DNA of 64,000 bases from Falsirhodobacter halotolerans (GCF_022899245.1 NZ_JALJAZ010000001.1:166501-230500), one strand, 5' to 3'; shown: positions 54,038-62,278, numbered from the stretch's first letter. The notes: generated by a model from the letters alone, not told the origin. Numbers and translations are program-made.

Positions 54038-54423
54038 GCTGGTTTGTCATCCACGACGAGGATGGACAGATCGTTGCGACCGGGCAGTGCCCGGCTTGCG
54101 ATCTGTCCATCCAGTATCTTGAGCCGGGCCAAGCCCTGATCGAGACGGATGGGCCAATTTCGGATGCCCATCATGAGGTGCGGGGTGGCAAGGTCTGCGC
54201 CCGAACGGGACCGCCCAATCCAGAGGATCAGGTGGCCCTGACGCTGCGTGTGCGAAACGATCGCGATCGCCGCCTCGCCGCAACGGACTGGACACAGCTT
54301 TCCGATGTTCCGGACGCCACGCGGGCGCGGTGGCGCATCTACCGGCAGGCGCTTCGGGATGTGTCGGATCAGCCGGGGTTTCCCGGCGCGGTCGTGTGGC
54401 CGGAGCCTCCGACCGGAAATTGA
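54034..54423 (+). CDS. Tail fibre assembly (XkdW-like) protein
   Basis: A 129-residue protein whose C-terminal half DRRLAATDWTQLSDVPDATR and RWRIYRQALRDVSDQPGFPG matches the tail fibre assembly/chaperone family found after fibre genes. Its N-terminal half resembles a fibre fragment (YLEPGQALIETDGPI). It overlaps the J-like gene by 4 bases. Confidence 0.8.
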   Translation: MSWFVIHDEDGQIVATGQCPACDLSIQYLEPGQALIETDGPISDAHHEVRGGKVCARTGPPNPEDQVALTLRVRNDRDRRLAATDWTQLSDVPDATRARWRIYRQALRDVSDQPGFPGAVVWPEPPTGN

Positions 54424-54476
54424 CATCGCGGGGGGCGGAATGGTTCGCCCCCCGCATCACCACGAAAGGACAGCCC

Positions 54477-54716
54477 GTGGGCTACAAAGTGCATCTGAAA
54501 ACTGGCCGGGTCATCACCCTGGCGGAGGCCGTGCGCGAGGAACGCGACGGCTCGGGCGTTCGCTTCTACACCGCCGAGGGCGTGGGCTGCGGATCGTTCG
54601 GCGACGGCGTGGTGGATTACGCCTATCCCGACCACAGCGCGGTCGAGGAACCGACCAGCACCGCCGAACCCGCCGCCGATAAGACGGCCACCAACACCAA
54701 GGAAACATCGAAATGA
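54477..54716 (+). CDS. Hypothetical tail-module protein
   Basis: A 79-residue acidic protein beginning at GTG with AAAGGA upstream. Sequence: GYKVHLKTGRVITLAEAVRE then DYAYPDHSAVEEPTST. No family recognised. ATGA overlap with the next gene. Confidence 0.6.
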   Translation: MGYKVHLKTGRVITLAEAVREERDGSGVRFYTAEGVGCGSFGDGVVDYAYPDHSAVEEPTSTAEPAADKTATNTKETSK

Positions 54717-54913
54717 GCGTTCAAGGCATTGTCGCGCAGAACCGCGAACTCAGGTGGCACAAGGAGCAGCTGGAACACCGCTGCCTGACCCTGGGCATCA
54801 CACTGGACGAGACGGCGGAAAAGCTGGCCCTCGCCAACGTCCGGATCAAGGAGCTTGGCGGCGAGCCGATCGCCGACACCCCGCCCGACCCGGCGCCCGC
54901 GCCCGCCGCCTGA
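54713..54913 (+). CDS. Small coiled-coil protein
   Basis: A 66-residue helical protein (HKEQLEHRCLTLGITLDETA; KLALANVRIKELGG) ending in a Pro-Ala tail. No family recognised; coupled to the preceding gene. Confidence 0.6.
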   Translation: MSVQGIVAQNRELRWHKEQLEHRCLTLGITLDETAEKLALANVRIKELGGEPIADTPPDPAPAPAA

Positions 54914-55245
54914 TCCCACGATGCCCGCCCATCGCCAATCCAACGCTGCAAATGCACCGCTCCTAACTTGCGTACTGCTGACGCGTCGTGATCGTGCAGG
55001 GTCGCATATAAGAGGTTTCGCTTTACCTCAGGACGGTGAGATATTTCAGTTGACGTGACATAGGACGTTTGGCTAAGCAAGTTTTGCTTGCAGCGATAGG
55101 CCCCACACTCCACTTGTAGCAGCTTTTCGATTTTCTAGGATGAGCGGCTATTTGGATGCTTCGATTGACTATGAAGCGCTCCTCAGTTGACGGCTCTGTG
55201 TTGATAGGGTTGTGGGTTGCTGCAGGCTTTGCATGGAGGAAAGCG
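54914..55245 (+). other. Noncoding stretch before the reverse transcriptase, possible ncRNA
   Basis: About 330 bases without a convincing gene and with lower GC than the tail module. It contains hairpins such as AGAGGT-N7-ACCTC (55012-55030) and GCAAG-TTTTG-CTTGC (55076-55090). Noncoding RNA beside a phage-borne RT is a known theme (retrons, DRT systems), so an RNA partner could lie here. Confidence 0.4.
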
Positions 55246-55398
55246 ATGAACAAACATTCTAAGCTTTATAACCTTGCTCTCAGGTTGCTGTATTTGGCAC
55301 TTCTCTTCGGAAAAGTTGCTAACGAATACATTGATCTGATGAGCAAGGTCGTCAATTGTCAGTCGCATTCGAAAACTACACCCATTCATTCGCTTTAG
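55246..55398 (+). CDS. 50-residue membrane microprotein upstream of the RT
   Basis: A 50-codon ORF with a very good SD (GGAGGAAAGCG before ATG). It has a hydrophobic helix (YNLALRLLYLALLFGKVANE). It overlaps the RT start by 43 bases in another frame, so RT translation from its weak TTG may be coupled to it. Confidence 0.5.
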   Translation: MNKHSKLYNLALRLLYLALLFGKVANEYIDLMSKVVNCQSHSKTTPIHSL

Positions 55399-56090
55399 GG
55401 GCAAAACAAGTCTTTGTTCCAAATAATCTAAGCTTTCGAATTGGTTATGACATAAAGAGACAGGTTACAAAATCCTTCTCTTTTCCTTCATATTACTACC
55501 ATTTGAGAAATGGTGGTCATGTAGCAGCTCTACATCTACATAGACATAATCAATATTTTGGAAAAGTTGATCTTAAGAACTTCTTTTACTCAATAGCTAG
55601 GAACAGAGTATCACGGGCACTGCAGAATATAGGTATTAGGCGCTCTGGACATTATGCGCGATGGTCCTGTGTGCGTAATCCGTATGGACATCCGCGATAT
55701 GCCTTACCTCTTGGCTTCGTTCAATCTCCCGTTCTAGCCTCCTTAGTGCTGTGTTTATCTGAGGCGGGGAAGTGCTTAGAGTCGATGCATGCTGATGTTA
55801 CCCGCTCAGTATACATGGATGATATATCATTTTCAGGCTCTACCCCTGAAGTGGTGAATGAGGCTATTGACCTCTTTAGCCAAGCAATAAGTAGATCAGA
55901 ATTATTTCTAAATCCTGAAAAAACCATACTTGCCTCTGAGAGTATGCTTATTTTTGCTTGCCACATTGAAAATAGCAAAACTTACGTAACTCAAGATAGA
56001 ATTAATACCTTTTATTCGACACAGCGGTCAGTTGAAAGCGCGGCGGGATTTGAGGCATACCGTGCTTCGGTATCGACAGGGAGCGCTTAA
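55356..56090 (+). CDS. Small phage-borne reverse transcriptase (Abi/UG-like)
   Basis: A 244-residue single-domain RT. Motif A: FGKVDLKNFFYSI with the catalytic Asp; motif B: ALPLGFVQSPVLASLVL; motif C: YMDD in SVYMDDISFSG near residue 150; motif D: LNPEKTILASE. The usual N-terminal RT0/RT1 segment is short, and the retron VTG and NAxxH signatures are not evident. GC is far below the neighbours. TTG start at 55356 follows the upstream microprotein. Likely antiviral cargo; class cannot be assigned from sequence reading. Confidence 0.85.
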   Translation: MSVAFENYTHSFALGAKQVFVPNNLSFRIGYDIKRQVTKSFSFPSYYYHLRNGGHVAALHLHRHNQYFGKVDLKNFFYSIARNRVSRALQNIGIRRSGHYARWSCVRNPYGHPRYALPLGFVQSPVLASLVLCLSEAGKCLESMHADVTRSVYMDDISFSGSTPEVVNEAIDLFSQAISRSELFLNPEKTILASESMLIFACHIENSKTYVTQDRINTFYSTQRSVESAAGFEAYRASVSTGSA

Positions 56091-56112
56091 AGCACCGAGA
56101 ACACTGCAATAT

Positions 56113-56136
56113 AGCCCGCCCCTCGGCGGGCTTTTT
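56113..56136 (+). terminator. Intrinsic terminator after the RT
   Basis: AGCCCGCC-CCTC-GGCGGGCT followed by TTTT; it separates the RT locus from the baseplate genes. Confidence 0.85.
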
Positions 56137-56155
56137 CATATCTGGAGCCTTTCCC

Positions 56156-56533
56156 ATGCCCGACCTGTCTCTTGAAGCCCGCAATGCACTGGCCGACACC
56201 CTGCGCACCCGCCTCTATGGCGGGGTGACCGTGTTCCGCGATGCGGGCGGGGTCGATCTTTTCACCCTGCCGAACCTCGCGTTCGACGCGGCGGCGGGCG
56301 GTGTGATCTCGGCTACGGGCCTGCCTGCCGATGCCCCCGTGATCGCCACCGGCATCGCCTCCAGTTACGAGCTGCGCGACAGCACGGGCGCGTGGGTGCT
56401 GCGCGGCCCCGTCAGCGCGCTGGAGGGCGGGGGCGAGGCGATCATGCCCAATCCCACCGTCACCAATGGCGAGGAAGCGCGGGTGACCTCGATCACCCTG
56501 ACGGTGCCCGCCTCGAATGTCGTGGTGGGCTGA
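56156..56533 (+). CDS. Baseplate-module protein
   Basis: A 125-residue, alanine- and glycine-rich beta-type protein (LADTLRTRLYGGVTVFRDAG; TSITLTVPASNVVVG). It begins the tail-fibre-tip module of four genes, each overlapping the next. No family recognised. Confidence 0.65.
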   Translation: MPDLSLEARNALADTLRTRLYGGVTVFRDAGGVDLFTLPNLAFDAAAGGVISATGLPADAPVIATGIASSYELRDSTGAWVLRGPVSALEGGGEAIMPNPTVTNGEEARVTSITLTVPASNVVVG

Positions 56534-56706
56534 TGCAGCTGGCCCGCATCGAGGGCGGGGTCGTGGTCAACGTGATCGAGGCGGATGCGGCCACGCCGGA
56601 CTGGCCCGATCACGTCCCCCTGACCGGGGGCGCGTGGATCGGCTGGCTCTATCGCGACGGCGCGTTCGTCGATCCCAATCCGCCGGTGGAGGATGCCGAT
56701 GTTTGA
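56533..56706 (+). CDS. Small baseplate or adhesin-module protein
   Basis: A 57-residue protein (ARIEGGVVVNVIEADAATPD, IGWLYRDGAFVDPNPP). The beta-strand pattern with WIGW-YRDG resembles short tail fibre connectors. TGATG overlap at its start and a 14-base overlap at its end. Confidence 0.6.
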   Translation: MQLARIEGGVVVNVIEADAATPDWPDHVPLTGGAWIGWLYRDGAFVDPNPPVEDADV

Positions 56707-57739
56707 CGAGAGCCTTGGCAGCTGGTCGACCGTGCAGGACGGGCCGATCTGGTATCGGGTGGGCGTCCTGCCCGTGTCGGGCACCCTGCGCGCCACGCGC
56801 GCGGGGCGGGCGCAGGTGATGCTGGTCGGCGCGGGCGGCACGGGCGCATCGTCGCCTGAAGGCGGCGGTGGCGGCGCGGGCTATCTTCTGACCCGGTGGC
56901 TCGACATTGCGCCGGGCGACATCGCCATCACCGTGGGGTCTGCGCCTTCGGCTGCCGCCGCGCTTGGAGGCACGACCTCGGCCTTTGGCCTGACCGCCCC
57001 CGGCGGGGGTGGTGGCAATTCCGGCAATGGCGGGAACGGCAGCGGATCCAGCGGCACTGGCGGCAGCACCCCCATCACCATCGGCGGGATCGGCAACCCC
57101 GGCAACAATGACGGCCGCAATTCCCGTGGCGGGCGTGGGGCGCGGGCGGGCGGCGGTGGGGGATCCACCACAGCGGCGGGCGGGGATGCAGCGACGGGTG
57201 TTCCGGGTGCGGGTGCGCCGGGAGTGGCGGTCACCTGGACCGGCGCGCGGTGGGTGCTGGCCCCCGGCGGCAATGGCTCGGTCGAACAGGCCTCGCCTCT
57301 GCCGCGCCCCGAGGGTTTCGCCAATCCCGGCGCGGGCGGTGGGGCGGGCACCGACCCCTATGCCGCGCAATCGGGCGTGGTGCTGGTGCGCTATGTGCTG
57401 CGCCAGGCGCTGACGATCGGCGCGGCCAGTCCAGCAGCGCGATCGGCGGCAACAGGCCATGCCGTGCGCGCGGCGGGGGTGGCAGGCGCGACGCCCGCGC
57501 CTGCCGCCGCCGCTCTGGCCCGCGCGGTGCGCGCCGTGACCGTGCAGGCCCCTGTGGGGGCGGTGCAAGCCTCCACCTCGGCCCTCGCCCTGCGGCGGGC
57601 GGGTCTGGGCCTCTCCGCGCCCCCGGTGGGGGCGGCGGTCGTGGCGGGAATCGCTCTGCCTTACATCATCCGGGGCCGCGTGGCCTTTGCCGAACACAGC
57701 CGCAGCTGGACCCGCGACCCGGGTCGGCGCTTCACATGA
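56693..57739 (+). CDS. Glycine-rich tail adhesin
   Basis: A 348-residue protein with about 120 residues dominated by Gly, Ser and Asn loops (GGGNSGNGGNGSGSSGTGGS is one), like polyglycine-sandwich tip adhesins (T4 gp38 type). N-terminal domain IWYRVGVLPVSGTLRATRAG; C-terminal alanine-rich half. Host receptor binding is inferred from composition and position. Confidence 0.75.
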   Translation: MPMFDESLGSWSTVQDGPIWYRVGVLPVSGTLRATRAGRAQVMLVGAGGTGASSPEGGGGGAGYLLTRWLDIAPGDIAITVGSAPSAAAALGGTTSAFGLTAPGGGGGNSGNGGNGSGSSGTGGSTPITIGGIGNPGNNDGRNSRGGRGARAGGGGGSTTAAGGDAATGVPGAGAPGVAVTWTGARWVLAPGGNGSVEQASPLPRPEGFANPGAGGGAGTDPYAAQSGVVLVRYVLRQALTIGAASPAARSAATGHAVRAAGVAGATPAPAAAALARAVRAVTVQAPVGAVQASTSALALRRAGLGLSAPPVGAAVVAGIALPYIIRGRVAFAEHSRSWTRDPGRRFT

Positions 57740-57753
57740 CATCGAGGGGCACC

Positions 57754-58080
57754 ATGGCCGATACATTCACCATCAAGCAGGGCGATACCTCGCCCGCGCT
57801 GGCCCGTGTGCTGGAAACAGCAGCGGGGCCGATCCCGCTGGAAATTGGGGACAAGGTGACCTTCTCCATGCGCCGCCCCTATGGCGGGCCCGTGGTGGTC
57901 GATCGTCAGCCCTGCCAGATCCGGGAGGGCAGCGTGGTCGTCTTTTTCTGGCACGACCGCGACACCGCCACGCCGGGGCTGTTCGAGGCAGAGTTCGAGA
58001 TCACCCGCGCGGATCGTTCGATCGAAACGGTGCCAAACTGGGATTACCTCTACGTGAACGTGGTGGGGACGGTGGCGTGA
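57754..58080 (+). CDS. BppU-like baseplate N-terminal domain protein
   Basis: A 108-residue protein with the upper-baseplate N-terminal domain pattern: FTIKQGDTSPALARVLETA, DKVTFSMRRPYGG, and LFEAEFEITRADRSIETVPN. BppU-type domains anchor receptor-binding proteins. ATG at 57754 has GAGGGGC. Confidence 0.78.
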   Translation: MADTFTIKQGDTSPALARVLETAAGPIPLEIGDKVTFSMRRPYGGPVVVDRQPCQIREGSVVVFFWHDRDTATPGLFEAEFEITRADRSIETVPNWDYLYVNVVGTVA

Positions 58081-58082
58081 CC

Positions 58083-58811
58083 ATGCAGGGACCATCCAGA
58101 ACCGACTACTGGGCGTTCTTCCGCAACGTCGCGGCAACCATCACCGCCCTGGGCATCATCACCGGCGCGATCTGGTATTGGGTGCAGCCCCGCGTCATCG
58201 ACTTCCTGCGGACCGAATTGTCCTTGCCATCAAACCTGACGGTGGACATCGCCAAGATACAGGACGTGCAGACGCGACAGGCCGAAACCCAGCAGCAGCA
58301 GGCGCAGACCCTGACCGTCCAGCAGCAATCCCTGTCCGAGATCAGCCGCGCCACCGCCACGTTGACCTCGACGCTGGAAAGCACGGTTAACCGCGTGGCG
58401 ATGCTGGAGGAGAGCAGCCGCCGCGACAAGACGCCCCCGGTGATGTTTGTCGAGGACGGAAACAGCATCGACAGCGGCGCGATCGGGGCCTTCGTCCGCA
58501 TCCAGTTCCGCTACATCAAGTCGCGCGACTGTGGGCGTCCGAACATCGCGGTGTATTTCACGGACGGTGCGGGGATCAGTCATGCATTCCGCGAGGTCTC
58601 GACCGTGGCTGACGATGGGCGCGGTGGATCGGCCCCCGTGCGTCCCGAGGTGCAGACGACGCGCTTCATCGCCAAGATCCCGGAAAGCGCCGGGGTCACG
58701 CCGACCACGGGCACGACGTTCGCCTTGGGCTTCATGCTGATGTCGTGGCCGGGGTGTCCGGATGTGCCGGAGGTTCGGTCGCCGCGGGTGCCGTTCCAGA
58801 TCACCGATTAA
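58083..58811 (+). CDS. Membrane-anchored coiled-coil protein
   Basis: A 242-residue protein with an N-terminal membrane helix (ATITALGIITGAIWYWVQ), a glutamine-rich coiled coil (about 58-110, RQAETQQQQAQTLTVQQQSL) and a C-terminal beta domain. Probably a lysis-module or envelope protein; no family recognised. Confidence 0.65.
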   Translation: MQGPSRTDYWAFFRNVAATITALGIITGAIWYWVQPRVIDFLRTELSLPSNLTVDIAKIQDVQTRQAETQQQQAQTLTVQQQSLSEISRATATLTSTLESTVNRVAMLEESSRRDKTPPVMFVEDGNSIDSGAIGAFVRIQFRYIKSRDCGRPNIAVYFTDGAGISHAFREVSTVADDGRGGSAPVRPEVQTTRFIAKIPESAGVTPTTGTTFALGFMLMSWPGCPDVPEVRSPRVPFQITD

Positions 58812-58898
58812 GCGCGTCGAAATGTCCCGCGTCCAGCGAATGGCGGATCAGCGTGCTGCTGAACCTGCTGCGCCGGACGCGGGGTGGGTGACTTACAC

Positions 58899-59885
58899 CT
58901 AATGCGGGTTATTGTTGATTGGCCAGGCGACAGTCTGGTTCCGTCCGCTCCGTTTGGCGTGATACAGTGCAGTATCAGCACGCTGTATGAGCTCTTTTAC
59001 CGGTTCGCCAAAAGTGAGATTTGCGACCCCAACACTGATCGTTATCTTGCGCTGCCCGAGCGTCTCCAGCTGGGATGCAGCAATCGCGGAGCGAATGCCT
59101 TCCGCACGTTCGAATGCCTCTGAGCTGGTCACGCCTTTCATCAAGACTGCAAACTCTTCACCACCTAGCCGCCCAAAACTGTCAGTGGGCATCAATGAAG
59201 CTCGCGTAACGTTTGCGACGTGTGTTAGTGCCTCATCGCCAATGTGATGTCCGAATGTGTCATTAATTTGTTTGAAGTGGTCGATGTCAAATAGGACCAA
59301 CACCGCGCTTTGCTTTTCACAGTCGTGTCGAGCGACACCTTCCTCAAAGACATGTCGAGTTTGCGCGCCGGTCAACCTGTCAATCGACGCCGACTGTTTC
59401 AATTCAAGCTGGGAAACAATCACTTTAGCAAAGCTGCTGAGTATTGCTTTCTCACCCTCTGTGAACTCTCGAGGAGACGTATCAAACAGACATAAAGTGC
59501 CCACATTGTAGCCGTCTGGCGTGGTCAAGGGTACGCCAAGGTAGCTACGAATTTTCGCGTCCCCCGTTACTAGAGGATTATCGGAAAAGCGGATGTCTTT
59601 CTGCGCGTCCGATACGGCAAGAGGTCCGTCGCCAGTGACCGTTATACGGCAAAATGTATCTTCGCGGGGATGATCGGTACACGGTATACCTGCACTTGCC
59701 CGGATCCAGAGGCGGTGGCTGTCGATGGTAGTAATCGCTGCGATAGGTATAGAGAATATTGTTTTCAGAATTTGAACAATATCAGCGTACTCTTTCCTTG
59801 CTTGGATGTTTTCAACGTCATAACGACTTAACGCGGCGATCCTGCCGTACTCATCGTTGTGCTTTGCCACATTCAAAACATTCAA
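58899..59885 (-). CDS. GAF-GGDEF diguanylate cyclase (prophage cargo)
   Basis: A 328-residue protein. GAF-type N-terminal sensory domain (about 30-165: STRLWIRASAG-type stretch TTIDSHRLWIRASAG, then YLGVPLTTPDGYNVGTLCLF) and a GGDEF domain with the active site GRLGGEEF near 252. The c-di-GMP inhibitory I-site RxxD is missing its Arg (MPTD), so product inhibition may be lost. TTG start with GTAGGAG upstream. Opposite strand to the late operon, lower GC. Makes c-di-GMP from GTP, likely shifting the lysogen toward attachment. Confidence 0.92.
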   Translation of the reverse strand: MNVLNVAKHNDEYGRIAALSRYDVENIQARKEYADIVQILKTIFSIPIAAITTIDSHRLWIRASAGIPCTDHPREDTFCRITVTGDGPLAVSDAQKDIRFSDNPLVTGDAKIRSYLGVPLTTPDGYNVGTLCLFDTSPREFTEGEKAILSSFAKVIVSQLELKQSASIDRLTGAQTRHVFEEGVARHDCEKQSAVLVLFDIDHFKQINDTFGHHIGDEALTHVANVTRASLMPTDSFGRLGGEEFAVLMKGVTSSEAFERAEGIRSAIAASQLETLGQRKITISVGVANLTFGEPVKELIQRADTALYHAKRSGRNQTVAWPINNNPH

Positions 59886-60002
59886 AACACTACTCCTACT
59901 AACGCGGTCATCATCGTTAAAACACGTCTACTCGCTGGGCCAGACTGCAATATCGTGAATGCGCGGTCTACTGCCGAATGATGAACAATCTATGAGACAC
60001 CG

Positions 60003-60026
60003 CCCCGCCCCGTGCGGGGTTTTTTC
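60003..60026 (+). terminator. Intrinsic terminator before the lysis genes
   Basis: CCCCGC-CCCGT-GCGGGG followed by TTTTTT and then CATAT; similar to those at 56113 and 62501. Confidence 0.75.
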
Positions 60027-60042
60027 ATATTAGGAGACCACC

Positions 60043-60873
60043 ATGATCCCAGTCGGGTTCAAGGGCCGCGCGTTGGCGCTGGCCGCGATCGATATTGGTC
60101 GCATCGGAAGGCGCATCAGCGTGGGTGAGGACGAAATCCGCGCCGTGATCGAGGTCGAAACCTCGGGCGGCGGGTTCGACCGGCAGGGGCGCCCCAAGAT
60201 GCTGTTCGAGCCGCATGTCTTCTGGCGCGAGCTCGGCCCGGGGCAGAAGCGCACGGCGGCGGAGGGACAAGGGCTCGCCTATCCCAAATGGGGGGCGCGG
60301 CCCTATCCGGGCGACAGCTATCTGCGCTTGGCGCTGGCGATGAAGCTCGATCCCGGCGCGGCGCTGCGCTCCGCTTCCTGGGGGCTGGGGCAGATCATGG
60401 GGTTTAACCACAAGGCGGCGGGCTATGCCAATGCCGGCGATATGGTCGCGGCGTTCTGCGACATGGAGGCGCTGCATCTGGAGGCGATGGTCGCGTTCAT
60501 CGTGTCCGAAGGGTTGGACGATGACCTGCGCCGCCACGACTGGTCCAGCTTCGCGCGGGGCTACAACGGGGCGGGCTATGCGCAGCATGGCTATCACACC
60601 CGCCTCGCGGCAGCCTTTGCGCGCTGGCAGGCCATTCCGGATGCGCTGGCCCCCGACTTGCCCAAGATCGGCCTCGGGGCGCGTGGCCCGGCGGTGAAGA
60701 CCGCGCAACAGCGGCTGCTGGCGGCGGGGCACGATCCCCGCGGCGTCGATGGCTGTTTTGGTGTCAACACCCGCCACGCCACCATCGCATTCCAATCCGC
60801 CCACGGCCTCGTGCCGGACGGCATCATCGGGCCCAAGACCTGGGCCGTTCTCAACACGGAGATTTACGCATGA
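60043..60873 (+). CDS. Endolysin: N-acetylmuramidase with peptidoglycan-binding domain
   Basis: A 276-residue enzyme. The N-acetylmuramidase (DUF3380) domain has the catalytic Glu in EVETSGGGFDRQG near residue 40, then ASWGLGQIMGFNHKAAGYA near 112. A C-terminal peptidoglycan-binding domain (LPKIGLGARGPAVKTAQQRL; GLVPDGIIGPKTW) follows. SD TAGGAGA. It overlaps the holin-like gene by 4 bases. Confidence 0.92.
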   Translation: MIPVGFKGRALALAAIDIGRIGRRISVGEDEIRAVIEVETSGGGFDRQGRPKMLFEPHVFWRELGPGQKRTAAEGQGLAYPKWGARPYPGDSYLRLALAMKLDPGAALRSASWGLGQIMGFNHKAAGYANAGDMVAAFCDMEALHLEAMVAFIVSEGLDDDLRRHDWSSFARGYNGAGYAQHGYHTRLAAAFARWQAIPDALAPDLPKIGLGARGPAVKTAQQRLLAAGHDPRGVDGCFGVNTRHATIAFQSAHGLVPDGIIGPKTWAVLNTEIYA

Positions 60874-61079
60874 AACTTGCCACCCAACTGTCGGCGCTGC
60901 CGACGAACAAGCTGCTGACCGGATCGGCCATCGGCCCGATTGCCACCGCCGCTTGGGCGGAGGTCATGGCAACTGCCGCGCCCGCGCTGGCGGGGCCCGG
61001 GATGTCCGGTCTGATTGGCTTCATCGCCGCGATCGTGGTCGGGTATTTCGTGCCGGATCGGCTGAACGAGGAACGTTAA
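60870..61079 (+). CDS. Holin-like small membrane protein
   Basis: A 69-residue protein with two hydrophobic segments (IGPIATAAWAEVMATAAPAL; LIGFIAAIVVGYFVP) and a charged tail (DRLNEER). Position directly after the endolysin supports a holin or pinholin; sequence alone is not diagnostic. Confidence 0.65.
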   Translation: MKLATQLSALPTNKLLTGSAIGPIATAAWAEVMATAAPALAGPGMSGLIGFIAAIVVGYFVPDRLNEER

Positions 61080-61458
61080 TAATGTCCAATGCCACCGACT
61101 TTGCGCGAGGCAAATTGCGTTGACACTCAGTGGGGCGCCTTATATGGCCGTGGACTAAGTTAGTGACGCCCGCCGTCGCTTCTTCCTCAGTCACCTTCCA
61201 GGCGCGCTAACGCCGATTAGGAAGGGAAAGAACGGCAGTGGGACACAACGTGCTCCCACTGCCCAAAACGAAACCGCCAGTATGCACATACATGGACAGG
61301 CTTCGGCCAAGAACAGGATGCCATCAGCACCTCCTTCGCGAAGCCTAGGTAGGTCCTAGCCCCGGAATCCGCCGATTACGTATCCCCAAAGGACTTTCAT
61401 CGACGACATAAGGTGACGACGGGCGTCGCGTCTCATTTGTAATATTGGTTTAAATCTG
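61080..61458. other. Gap after the lysis genes
   Basis: About 380 bases. A 13-codon ORF (MSNATDFARGKLR, 61082-61123) opens directly after the holin-like gene and could be the 5' remnant of a gene cut by insertion. A strong hairpin (GGCAGTGGGA / TCCCACTGCC, 61234-61263) has no T-tract on plus but leads to TTCTTT on minus, so it may end the leftward HEPN operon. I see nothing else. Confidence 0.5.
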
Positions 61459-62004
61459 TCAAGCGTTCTGCAATGCTATATGAAGGTCTCGGCTGTCACC
61501 CAGAGTTCGCGCAGCCTTCGCGCCTTGAGTAGTGATCAGCAGCCAAGTAGCGAATGCAATTCGATCACGCTTTTTGCACTTTTTCAAACTTCGCAGGCAT
61601 TTTTGAGAAAGGCCGATAACAATTGCCGCTGCCCCAGAATCAATACGGACCTTTGGGTCGTAGTCAGCACGTTCGCGGGCTTCCTGGAGCTGTTTGAACT
61701 CTCGCGCAACGGTCATAATTTGCGGTGGAAAATCTATCTCTCGCCGTATGGCAAGAGCACAAGCATCTACACAAGCCCGATGGCCTAACCCACGATAGAC
61801 CTCTACCCATGCCATGTTTCTTCTGTTCGGAACGGGCTTTCCGACAAGAGCATCTGCGCACATTCGTGCTAGCCCATGAAATACGGCGTAGTACGCAGTG
61901 CTTACACATCGCCGAAGATCTGACTGCGAAGCCCCGTTGGCTCCACCATTTAGTAGAAGGCGAGCGGTCGCAATCAAGTCATCAGCGATACCTTGGTCAG
62001 GCAT
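61459..62004 (-). CDS. HEPN-domain-like protein
   Basis: A 181-residue helical protein with the HEPN-like pattern: STAYYAVFHGLARMCADALV near the start and FKQLQEARERADYDP further on. The usual HEPN RNase motif Rx4-6H is not clear; the nearest is YRGLGHRA (R-x3-H). It starts within the end of the 93-residue gene. On the opposite strand to lysis genes, lower GC. Candidate toxin or defence effector by family; activity not proven. Confidence 0.7.
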   Translation of the reverse strand: MPDQGIADDLIATARLLLNGGANGASQSDLRRCVSTAYYAVFHGLARMCADALVGKPVPNRRNMAWVEVYRGLGHRACVDACALAIRREIDFPPQIMTVAREFKQLQEARERADYDPKVRIDSGAAAIVIGLSQKCLRSLKKCKKRDRIAFATWLLITTQGAKAARTLGDSRDLHIALQNA

Positions 62005-62278
62005 GAGCCATTGTCACGGGTTGGATGACAGGGAAAACATCTCTGAATCGGTCCCCCATCGCTTTTTGAACCTTCCCGGTCAGGCCGAAGAATTTTTCCC
62101 CGATCGCAACAGGGTCCCGGTTGGTGAAGTCTACTTCAACGGTGACCACGCATTCATACTCACCGCTCGCGCCACGCTTCATCGAGATACTGATATCACG
62201 CGCCGCAGGACCGATTTTCTTTCGGACAGCAGCCTCTATGGCAGCCCGGATATCGTTGTCGATCGCTTCAGTCATCAT
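61997..62278 (-). CDS. Small partner of the HEPN-like gene
   Basis: A 93-residue alpha/beta protein: N-terminal helix IDNDIRAAIEAAVRKKIGPA and a beta stretch YECVVTVEVDFTNRDPVAIG. It is upstream of and overlaps the HEPN gene by 8 bases. It lacks the GS-x10-DxD signature of MNT antitoxins. It could be an antitoxin, a regulator or the first effector. No family recognised. Confidence 0.6.
   Translation of the reverse strand: MMTEAIDNDIRAAIEAAVRKKIGPAARDISISMKRGASGEYECVVTVEVDFTNRDPVAIGEKFFGLTGKVQKAMGDRFRDVFPVIQPVTMAHA

Noticed and set aside
55356-56090. Retron or group II intron as identity of the RT
   Set aside because: No retron VTG/NAxxH signatures, no maturase or endonuclease domain and no intron boundaries are visible.
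61082-61123. 13-codon ORF after the holin-like gene
   Set aside because: Too short to support; kept only as a possible remnant in the gap note.
61459-62278. HEPN/MNT toxin-antitoxin pair
   Set aside because: The small partner lacks the GS-x10-DxD nucleotidyltransferase signature, so the label does not fit.
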